Assembly (NCBI GenBank): GCA_947624475.1
Contig: CANQKK010000045.1
Coordinates: forward strand, 1 to 6,904
DNA from: an uncultured Bacilli bacterium
Lineage (GTDB): Bacteria > Bacillota_I > Bacilli_A > RF39 > UBA660
DNA length: 6,904 nucleotides
Reading direction: 5' to 3'
The first letter of the stretch is position 1. Every line of letters begins with the position of its first letter. The translations under genes and the position numbers were made by a program. The notes under the pieces are model-generated. The model ran no database searches. It was not told the DNA's origin and was given only the letters and a program-made list of their open reading frames with translations. Positions 1 through 5,513 of this stretch are shown piece after piece.

Positions 1-2
1 AT

Positions 3-185
3 AGAGGAAATAATTATGAAATACTAAAACCATGTATTGGAATATTAATAGCAGATTATAAAATACAAGAACTAAAAGATATTGAAAAATTCCATACAGT
101 ATGGAACATAAGAGAAAAAGAAAAAAGAGAAAAGGTACTAACAGAAGATATAGAATTCCATATATTAGAAATACCAAAGATAAAA
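3..185 (+). pseudogene. 3' fragment of an Rpn-family PD-(D/E)XK nuclease/putative transposase gene
   Basis: The frame beginning at position 3 is open from the window edge. It reads as the C-terminal half of an Rpn-family protein: ADYKIQELKDIEKFHTVW, then a charged stretch, then VLTEDIEFHILEIPKIK. The pattern 'F/YHTVW..RE....LTD.IEIHFIELPK' is a hallmark I recognise from these recombination-promoting nuclease/transposase-like proteins, which are often multicopy in low-GC Bacillota and act on DNA during recombination. Similarity ends at about 176-185. The frame then reads out-of-frame helicase DNA and stops at the TAA at 273-275, so the true C-terminus is missing. The 5' end lies outside the window. 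The codon style is strongly AT-biased, unlike the helicase DNA joined to it. It is either a gene remnant broken by recombination or one side of an assembly chimera. Confidence 0.8.
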
Positions 186-1540
186 ACCTCATCGTCGAGG
201 GAATTGCCGGTTCTGGTAAAACTTCTGTTGCCCTCCACCGCGTCGCCTTTTTACTCTACCGAATTCCTAATTTAACATCAAATAATATCGTAATATTTAC
301 GCCAAATAAAGTCTTCTCCGAATACATTTCCGGTGTTCTTCCCGAACTAGGAGAAGATAATACCTACAACATGACCTTCTACGATTTACTATGTCAAAAT
401 CTTCCCGAATACAAAAATATTGAAAATATGACTAAGTTCATATCGAGGTATTACCGAAAAGAAGTAGATGACGTCCAAGTCATTAAATATAAGCAATCCG
501 ACGAAGTAATTAAAGATATCGATGCCTACGTAAATAATCTTTTAGAAGAAATCAAGTTTATTTCAGATTTTACGTACGATAATTTTATCGAAATTAGTAA
601 GGACGAATTAAATCGAATGCTAAAACATAAATATGATAAATTTCCACTATTTGAAAGAATCCATGAAATGGCTCGTTATATCTCTTATAATAACTATAAA
701 GGAAGCGAGAAAAATACCAGCAGTATCGAAAAGAAATTAAAAGAGTTATTAAATATCAATCTAGATAGTAAAAAAATCTTTAAAAATTTCTATCATAGTA
801 AATATAGTAAATATGATTCTACTATCAAAGATAGTTATTTATACTATGAAGATGCTATCATCTACCTCTATATAAAAAGTTTGCTCCTCGGCTTTAATAC
901 TAACCATGTCATAAAACAAGTCGTAATCGATGAAGCCCAAGACTATAATAAACTAGAGTATCTAATTATTAAAAAAACATTTAAGACCGCAAGTTATACT
1001 ATTCTAGGTGACACTAATCAGACAATTAATCCCTATTACAAATATAACTCTCTCGAAGACTTATTGGAATTATTTTCGTCATCAAAGTATATAACTCTAC
1101 AAAAGACCTATCGTTCGACCGATAAGATAATTGATTTTACAAATAAAATTCTAAACTTAAAACATGTCAGTGCTATTAGAAATCAAAGTGCCAGCGATGT
1201 AATAGTAAGAGATAATGTCAAAAAAGAAGATTTTGCAAAAGATATCGAAATGTTAAAGACAAAATCAAAATCAATTGCAATAATTACCAAAGACGATAGT
1301 GAAGCCGAAGAAGTATACAATCTATTAAAAGACGATTATGATATTACTCTAATCGACGACTTTAGTCATATTAAAAGACAACTCGTCGTCGTTCCATCAT
1401 ATATTGCTAAAGGTCTCGAATTTGATTCTGTCATAATATATACGAGAGAAGATAACAAGTTTACTGATAAAGATAAATACCTCTATTATGTATCGGCAAC
1501 TAGAGCCCAGCATAATCTAATTATCTATAACAATAAATAA
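101..1540 (+). CDS. HelD-like superfamily 1 (UvrD/Rep type) helicase, N-terminally truncated
   Basis: This is the ATPase body of a HelD-like UvrD/Rep-family protein. In Bacillota, HelD removes RNA polymerase from DNA and recycles it. Motifs in order, numbered from the ATG at 101: Walker A GIAGSGKT (34-41) followed by SVALHR; DEAQD (277-281, Walker B); GDTNQ (303-307, motif III); KTYRST (335-340, motif IV); AKGLEFD (436-442, motif V); and SATRA (465-469, motif VI). All core motifs look intact. The coiled-coil arm of roughly 200 residues that normally precedes Walker A and enters the RNA polymerase secondary channel is absent. The first 25 or so residues from this ATG are a lysine/arginine-rich out-of-frame reading of the upstream Rpn gene, not helicase sequence. 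Genuine helicase homology begins near position 179, and no ribosome binding site or native start is visible. The gene is therefore a 5'-truncated copy, or half of a chimera, and is probably not a working HelD as drawn. The downstream end is normal, with a terminator. Confidence 0.85.
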   Translation: MEHKRKRKKRKGTNRRYRIPYIRNTKDKNLIVEGIAGSGKTSVALHRVAFLLYRIPNLTSNNIVIFTPNKVFSEYISGVLPELGEDNTYNMTFYDLLCQNLPEYKNIENMTKFISRYYRKEVDDVQVIKYKQSDEVIKDIDAYVNNLLEEIKFISDFTYDNFIEISKDELNRMLKHKYDKFPLFERIHEMARYISYNNYKGSEKNTSSIEKKLKELLNINLDSKKIFKNFYHSKYSKYDSTIKDSYLYYEDAIIYLYIKSLLLGFNTNHVIKQVVIDEAQDYNKLEYLIIKKTFKTASYTILGDTNQTINPYYKYNSLEDLLELFSSSKYITLQKTYRSTDKIIDFTNKILNLKHVSAIRNQSASDVIVRDNVKKEDFAKDIEMLKTKSKSIAIITKDDSEAEEVYNLLKDDYDITLIDDFSHIKRQLVVVPSYIAKGLEFDSVIIYTREDNKFTDKDKYLYYVSATRAQHNLIIYNNK

Positions 1541-1562
1541 AGGCCTAACTAAGGGCCTTTTT
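1539..1562. terminator. Bidirectional intrinsic terminator between convergent genes
   Basis: AAAGGCC (1539-1545) pairs perfectly with GGCCTTT (1554-1560) across an 8-nt loop. Ts follow on the plus strand. Read on the minus strand, the hairpin is followed by TTTATTTATT. It overlaps the helicase stop codon and lies directly after the stop of the minus-strand membrane protein gene, so it can serve both. Confidence 0.8.
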
Positions 1563-1914
1563 ACTTACTCTTTTTATTGATACCTATCATCGATGCTAAA
1601 GTTGAAAATAAAAGTAAAATTAAAAAATAAATAAAGTCAAATAACGTCGTATCTTTAATAATTAGATTAAAAATAAGCAAGATAATAATCCAAATAGCAC
1701 CGTACTTAATTCCCTCGATATATCCTCTCTTCGAAGATACTTTTCCAATTAAGTAACCTCCTGAAAAGATAGCAATAATTGGAATTAAAATTTCGATAAT
1801 CTTGAGAGCAGTACCATTTAAAATATTAAAATAATTAAATATCGTCATAATAATAGCACTACCAATAATAATACTTCCCGTAATGACTAAACTCTTTAAA
1901 TAATTAGTTAGCAT
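1561..1914 (-). CDS. TIGR04086 family membrane protein (YrzE-like)
   Basis: This is a 117-residue, very hydrophobic protein with four predicted membrane segments (about 6-29, 37-58, 69-87 and 92-111) and a short basic tail, NKKSK. The SGGYLIGKVSSKRGYIEGIKYG stretch after helix 2 (Gly-Gly, then a basic loop, then a Gly-containing helix 3) matches the TIGR04086 pattern, typified by B. subtilis YrzE. The biochemical role of the family is unknown. The start is placed at the ATG at 1912-1914 because GGGTGA (1919-1924) sits 4 nt upstream. An earlier in-frame ATG at 1968 would add 18 residues of non-membrane sequence and swallow that ribosome binding site. The gene is divergent from the DUF421 gene, with 74 bp between the starts. 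In B. subtilis yrzE and yrbG (DUF421) are also neighbours, which supports both calls. Confidence 0.8.
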   Translation of the reverse strand: MLTNYLKSLVITGSIIIGSAIIMTIFNYFNILNGTALKIIEILIPIIAIFSGGYLIGKVSSKRGYIEGIKYGAIWIIILLIFNLIIKDTTLFDFIYFLILLLFSTLASMIGINKKSK

Positions 1915-1918
1915 AATT

Positions 1919-1924
1919 TCACCC
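1919..1924 (-). promoter_or_regulatory. Ribosome binding site deciding the TIGR04086 gene start
   Basis: GGGTGA on the minus strand lies 4 nt before the ATG at 1912-1914. The DUF421 gene has the same spacing (GGTGA, 4 nt, ATG), and the carboxypeptidase is similar (AGGTGA, 5 nt, GTG). This makes the internal ATG the better start than the one at 1968. Confidence 0.65.
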
Positions 1925-1988
1925 TGATAAATAATATGTTTTTGTATAAAAAAGTATTCATTACCCACATAATTATAATGGTGATAAT

Positions 1989-2624
1989 ATGATAATAGTA
2001 ATATTTAGAACAATTTTCTTCTATGTTTTTATTTTCTTTATTTATAGAATAATGGGTAAGAGAGAAATAGGGCAACTTAGTATCATCGATTTAATAGTCT
2101 CTCTATTAATCGCAGAACTTACTGTCATAAGTATCGAAGGCTATGATAAGTCGATTCTCTTCTCACTAATACCAATTGGTATTTTAGTTATTCTGCAGTT
2201 TATACTCGCTTTCGTAAGTTTAAAGAAACCTAAATTTCGTATCTTTTTAGACGGTAATCCATCCGTCGTAATAAAAGGAGGAAGAATAAACTATAACGAA
2301 ATGTTAAAACAGAGGTACAACTTAGATGACCTTCTCGTTCAAATAAGAGAAAAAGGATACCGTAGTATCGAAGAGATCGAATACGCCGTTCTCGAAAGCA
2401 ATGGTTCGCTATCGGTTTTTCCATATTCCAAGAGTAAAAGTCCGCTACCACTACCACTTATATTAGATGGCGACATTCAAGAAGATACTATCAAACACTT
2501 AAAGAAAGATAAAAAATGGGTATATAATCTATTAGATAAAAAAAATATTAGATTAGATGAAGTCTTCTTTGCTTTCTACAAAGATAAAAATATCTTTATT
2601 ATTAAAAATGATGACCTCATATAG
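1989..2624 (+). CDS. DUF421 domain membrane protein (YrbG/YetF-like)
   Basis: This 211-residue protein has three N-terminal membrane segments (about 2-20, 33-49 and 57-77) followed by a cytoplasmic alpha/beta domain. Family signatures are MGKREIGQLS (22-31) after helix 1, FLDGNPSVVIKGG (86-98), the L.DLL..IR..G..SIEEIEYAVLE pattern (112-136), and SNGSLSVF after it. All are typical of DUF421/YetF-family proteins. In Bacillus several paralogs are spore membrane proteins that affect spore germination and resistance, but no function can be assigned here. The start is the ATG at 1989, with GGTGA (1980-1984) 4 nt upstream. The length is close to that of B. subtilis YrbG. The 74-bp divergent region shared with the TIGR04086 gene must contain both promoters. 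A TATAAT at 1974-1979 is present but is too close to the ATG, and lacks a convincing -35, to be called. Confidence 0.85.
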   Translation: MIIVIFRTIFFYVFIFFIYRIMGKREIGQLSIIDLIVSLLIAELTVISIEGYDKSILFSLIPIGILVILQFILAFVSLKKPKFRIFLDGNPSVVIKGGRINYNEMLKQRYNLDDLLVQIREKGYRSIEEIEYAVLESNGSLSVFPYSKSKSPLPLPLILDGDIQEDTIKHLKKDKKWVYNLLDKKNIRLDEVFFAFYKDKNIFIIKNDDLI

Positions 2625-2629
2625 GCCAT
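2611..2629 (+). other. Weak hairpin over the DUF421 gene stop
   Basis: ATGACCT (2611-2617) can pair with AGGCCAT (2623-2629) across a 5-nt loop, with one mismatch. There is no clear T-run after it, so it is at best a poor terminator. Transcription may continue into the carboxypeptidase gene 78 bp downstream. Confidence 0.25.
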
Positions 2630-2702
2630 TTAATTAGTAAAAAATTAACTGATACGGAGAATAAAAACAAATATCTAGCATAGCCTTTATTAGGTGATAA
2701 AA

Positions 2703-3854
2703 GTGAAAAAAATACTAATATTAATTTTTATATTTCTTTTTGTTCCTACTATCAGAGCAGAGGAAATCGAAGACCTAGCACCAAATGCTACATCGGCAAT
2801 TATGATCGAATCTTCGACAGGTGAAATCCTATTTCAAAAAAATGCCAACGAAAGATTAGCCCCTGCTTCGATGACGAAGATGATGAGTATGCTCCTTATC
2901 ATGGAAGAAATTGACAAAGGAAATTTAAAATTAGACGAGAAGATAACTGCTTCCGAGTATGCTGCCAGTATGGGAGGAAGTCAAATTTTCTTAGAGCCTG
3001 GTGAAAAAATGACTCTGACAGAAATGCTAAAGGGAATTGCTATCGGTTCAGGCAATGATGCTACCGTCGCCGTAGCAGAAAGAATAGCGGGTACCGAAGA
3101 GGCCTTTGTTAAAAAAATGAACGAAAAAGCCAAAGATTTAGGTCTTAAAAACACACATTTTTCTAATGCAACCGGCCTCGACATCGATAATCATTACTCG
3201 AGTGCCTACGATATGGCTCAAATAGCCAAAGAGTTAGTAAAGCACGAGAAAATATTAGAGTTTACAGGAACATATGAAGAGTACTTACGAAAAGATAGTA
3301 ATAATCCTTTTTGGCTTGTCAATACTAATAGATTAGTAAAGTTCTATAATGGAGTCGATGGCTTAAAAACCGGATTTACTGATACCGCAGGCTACTGTCT
3401 TACTGCTACTGCTAAAAAAGAAAATATGCGTCTTATTACCGTCGTTATGAACGAACCTGACAGTACTAAGAGAAGTGCCGATACTACAAAAATGTTAGAC
3501 TATGGCTTTAATATATATATGGTAAAGAGTATTGTAAGTGAAAATACAAAAATAAAAAAAGTAAAAGTAGAACTTGGAACAGAAAAAGAAATAAATATCG
3601 TTCCTAAAAATGCTATAACTATTCTAAGTAAAAAAACTGATGCCGAGAGAAATATTACCTACCAAGCCAAAATTAATAAAGTAGTTGCTCCTATAAATAA
3701 AGGAGATAAAGTAGGGACTATCGATATAATTGAAGATGGAAAAATAATTTCGACGATCGATGCAACAGTAAGTAAAAGTGTTAAAAAGGCTGATATATTT
3801 ACGATATTTCTTCGAAATATTCAAGATATAATGAGTAAAAGTCTAACTTTTTAG
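2703..3854 (+). CDS. D-alanyl-D-alanine carboxypeptidase (PBP5/DacA/DacF family)
   Basis: This is a low-molecular-mass penicillin-binding protein that trims the terminal D-Ala from peptidoglycan stem peptides outside the membrane. From the GTG at 2703 it is 383 residues. A signal peptide (MKKILILIFIFLFVP, likely cleaved after TIRA) precedes the transpeptidase-like domain with all three catalytic motifs: SMTK (Ser56/Lys59), SGN (116-118) and KTG (222-224, in GLKTGFTDTAG). Residues of about 270-360 form the beta-rich PBP5 C-terminal domain. The last 20 or so residues (ADIFTIFLRNIQDIMSK) look like the amphipathic helix that holds these enzymes at the membrane. The GTG at 2703 is chosen because AGGTGA (2692-2697) is 5 nt upstream. 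A GTG at 2694 would overlap that site. No frameshift or missing catalytic residue is seen, so it is probably active. The dacA/dacF distinction cannot be made from the sequence alone. Confidence 0.93.
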   Translation: MKKILILIFIFLFVPTIRAEEIEDLAPNATSAIMIESSTGEILFQKNANERLAPASMTKMMSMLLIMEEIDKGNLKLDEKITASEYAASMGGSQIFLEPGEKMTLTEMLKGIAIGSGNDATVAVAERIAGTEEAFVKKMNEKAKDLGLKNTHFSNATGLDIDNHYSSAYDMAQIAKELVKHEKILEFTGTYEEYLRKDSNNPFWLVNTNRLVKFYNGVDGLKTGFTDTAGYCLTATAKKENMRLITVVMNEPDSTKRSADTTKMLDYGFNIYMVKSIVSENTKIKKVKVELGTEKEINIVPKNAITILSKKTDAERNITYQAKINKVVAPINKGDKVGTIDIIEDGKIISTIDATVSKSVKKADIFTIFLRNIQDIMSKSLTF

Positions 3855-3862
3855 ACTCTTTA
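3840..3862 (+). terminator. Hairpin spanning the carboxypeptidase stop codon, probable terminator
   Basis: AGTCTAA (3840-3846) pairs perfectly with TTAGACT (3851-3857) across a 4-nt loop and is followed by CTTTAAATT. The TAG stop (3852-3854) lies inside the 3' arm. The T-tract is short and interrupted, so termination may be partial. Confidence 0.5.
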
Positions 3863-3895
3863 AATTAAACCTTTCTCATTTTGCCACGTAATACA

Positions 3896-3923
3896 TTAGT
3901 TTTGAAACAAGATCAAATACTAA
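3896..3923. promoter_or_regulatory. Imperfect inverted repeat upstream of the surface-protein cassette
   Basis: TTAGTTTTGA (3896-3905) pairs with TCAAATACTAA (3913-3923), giving ten base pairs with one bulged T, across a 7-nt loop. There is no T-run after it, so it is more likely an operator or a chance structure than a terminator. It has no counterpart upstream of the second cassette copy. Confidence 0.25.
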
Positions 3924-3954
3924 CTCTTATTACATTATCATAAATTAATCACAC

Positions 3955-4018
3955 TTTTATGTAAAGTGCCATAAAATACCTTGACAATATATATAATGGT
4001 ATATAGAAAGGAGAAGAA
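3955..4018 (+). repeat. Upstream regulatory cassette, copy 1 (promoter with short TA spacer)
   Basis: The order is ATGTAAA box (3959-3965), CATAAAATAC, TTGACA (3981-3986), a 5-nt TA spacer, TATAAT (3992-3997), nine bases, then AAAGGAGAAGAA (4007-4018). The same elements in the same order occur upstream of the gene at 6519, with the same 9-nt gap from TATAAT to AAAGGAG. The difference lies mainly in the spacer (5 nt here, 16 nt there). With 5 nt the aligned hexamers cannot form a sigma-A promoter. The only alternative -10 hexamers, TATATA (4000-4005) and TATAGA (4002-4007), give 13- and 15-nt spacers. A transcript from them would start at or past the ribosome binding site. Confidence 0.7.
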
Positions 4019-5376
4019 TGAGAATGAAAAAAATTGAAAAAATATTTGGAGTTGTAATTTGTGGAGTGTTAATGTTAAGTTCTATGCCAATTAAAACTTT
4101 AGCCTCGACGACAAATTACAAAAAAGAAAATTGGAAGACAACTATGCCTACATCTGAATGTGATGGGGATAGTTGCAATGCTGGTTCAGTAGAGAAAGGC
4201 GAATCGACAACAGAAACTATTATTAAAGGTAATGAAAATAGTGGTTCTACAAAATGGCAAGGAATGAAAATAGGTCCTTACGTTGAAGGTGGAGATACTA
4301 CTATTGCAGATAGTATCGAAGAGGAATTACAAATAGGTCTTGGACCAAATAAGATTCCTAATGGAGAATTTTTTGAAGTTTCATTATCTTTAAAAGATAC
4401 TGAAGGAAAATATGTTAATGAAATTAATGTAATGGCTCAAAACGTTGATGGAAAAAATGTAAAAATTAATGTTCACGGAACAGATTTTGTGGTTGATGTT
4501 ACAGAAGATGGCATATATACATATTATTGGAAACTTTTTAAAGATAATGGTAGCAGTTCTGTTACTTTTGCCGTAAAGAAAGCAGATGGAACAACATTAA
4601 AAGCAGAAACATTTAAAATTGACGATAAATTTACAGGACCTGATGTTCGTGGTATCGATAGTAAAATAGAAAATGGAAAGGAATCACAACCAGTAGGAGC
4701 AGATAAAGTATCTGTTAGATGGATTTGGTTCTGTAATGTTCAAGTGACAGATGGCGTAAAAGTATATAGTACACCAGAATTGAGTGTCGTACCAGAATTA
4801 AAAGATGAAAATGTCGTTGTCGACAGTAATGCTAGCGATGTTATAAAAGGCAGTTTAGGAAATATCAAAGATCCAGAAATTAAAAAATTACTAGAAAATA
4901 ATGATGCTATAATCGAACTTGAAACTAGTAAAGTAACCGCTACAAATGAGGAGATTAAAAAATTTGAAAGTGTTATTGAAGGTTCAACAGTTACTGATTT
5001 CTTTGATGTATCAATTCTATTAAAAGTAGCAGATAAAGAAACTTATTTAACAGAGTTAACAGATGTTATAACCTTGACTGTCAAATTACCAGAATTACCA
5101 GAAATAGCTGATGGATATAAAAGAAAGTTCTATATTCTAAGAGAACATGATGGCAAGATTGAAAAACTAGATGCTAGTCTTTCTGAAGATGGAAGTTCTC
5201 TAATATTTGCATCAGATAAATTTTCAAAATATGTTATTGCCTATGTCGACGAAGTAGCAACTAGTATAAACCCACCAAAAACAGGTGATAATATTGTAAT
5301 GTTTATTGGTACTACAATTGTTAGCTTATTAGGCTTAGGAATAGCATATAAAAAATTAAGAAAAGAAAATGCTTAA
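4018..5376 (+). CDS. Sortase-anchored cell-surface protein (PPKTG motif), function unknown
   Basis: This is a 452-residue exported protein. It has an N-terminal signal peptide (MRMKKIEKIFGVVICGVLML, likely cleaved after TLA at 29). At the C-terminus are a sortase signal NPPKTGDN (418-425, core PKTG), a hydrophobic segment and the basic tail KKLRKENA. It should be linked to the cell wall by a sortase, which is not in this window. The middle is beta-rich and I do not recognise the N-terminal half. A CDGDSC pair (Cys48/Cys53) follows the signal peptide and a third cysteine is at 239 in RWIWFC. The last module before the anchor (about 330-410, with KLPELPEIADGYKRKFYILR, HDGKIEKLDA and FASDKFSKYVIAYVDE) resembles the pre-anchor beta domain common in gut Bacillota surface proteins. 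The start at 4018 has GGAG 4 nt upstream. An ATG at 4024 is possible. Its promoter lies in a length-variable TA cassette shared with the gene at 6519. A strong terminator follows. Confidence 0.85.
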   Translation: MRMKKIEKIFGVVICGVLMLSSMPIKTLASTTNYKKENWKTTMPTSECDGDSCNAGSVEKGESTTETIIKGNENSGSTKWQGMKIGPYVEGGDTTIADSIEEELQIGLGPNKIPNGEFFEVSLSLKDTEGKYVNEINVMAQNVDGKNVKINVHGTDFVVDVTEDGIYTYYWKLFKDNGSSSVTFAVKKADGTTLKAETFKIDDKFTGPDVRGIDSKIENGKESQPVGADKVSVRWIWFCNVQVTDGVKVYSTPELSVVPELKDENVVVDSNASDVIKGSLGNIKDPEIKKLLENNDAIIELETSKVTATNEEIKKFESVIEGSTVTDFFDVSILLKVADKETYLTELTDVITLTVKLPELPEIADGYKRKFYILREHDGKIEKLDASLSEDGSSLIFASDKFSKYVIAYVDEVATSINPPKTGDNIVMFIGTTIVSLLGLGIAYKKLRKENA

Positions 5377-5403
5377 GTAAAAATTAATTCCAATTTTCCA
5401 AAT

Positions 5404-5434
5404 AAAAAGACTGTTTAAAAAAACAGTCTTTTTT
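5404..5434 (+). terminator. Strong intrinsic terminator after the surface-protein gene
   Basis: AAAAAGACTGTTT (5404-5416) pairs perfectly with AAACAGTCTTTTT (5421-5433) across an AAAA loop. The 3' arm ends in a run of six Ts. The A-rich 5' arm means it could also work on the minus strand, but no minus-strand gene ends here. Confidence 0.92.
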
Positions 5435-5456
5435 ACAGCAAAGATTTTATAAATAG

Positions 5457-5485
5457 TTTACATTAAAAACTATCGATGATATAAT
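5457..5485 (+). promoter_or_regulatory. Sigma-A promoter with extended -10 for the MBL-fold gene
   Basis: TTTACA (5457-5462), a 17-nt spacer and TATAAT (5480-5485), with TGA directly before the -10 (extended -10). Transcription should start near 5492, giving a leader of about 20 nt that contains AAAGTGAG upstream of the ATG at 5514. This gives the hydrolase its own constitutive-looking promoter, separate from the flanking surface genes. Confidence 0.75.
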
Positions 5486-5513
5486 GAAATTAGTTTGAAA
5501 GTGAGATGAATAT

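Noticed and set aside
56..238. Minus-strand open frame of 60 codons
   Set aside because: It lies over the Rpn fragment and the start of the helicase, has no ribosome binding site, and its sequence resembles no family.
1915..1968. 18-residue N-terminal extension of the TIGR04086 protein
   Set aside because: The internal ATG has a well-placed GGGTGA, and the extension lacks a ribosome binding site and family similarity.
1974..1979. TATAAT as a -10 for the DUF421 gene
   Set aside because: No acceptable -35 at 16-18 nt, and the transcript would start past the ribosome binding site.
2230..2457. Minus-strand open frame inside the DUF421 gene
   Set aside because: Fully within a well-supported plus-strand gene and without its own start signal.
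2981..3184. Minus-strand open frame inside the carboxypeptidase gene
   Set aside because: Antisense to the conserved SGN region; an open frame there is expected from codon bias.
3624..3824. Minus-strand open frame over the carboxypeptidase C-terminal domain
   Set aside because: Antisense shadow with low-complexity, AT-driven composition.
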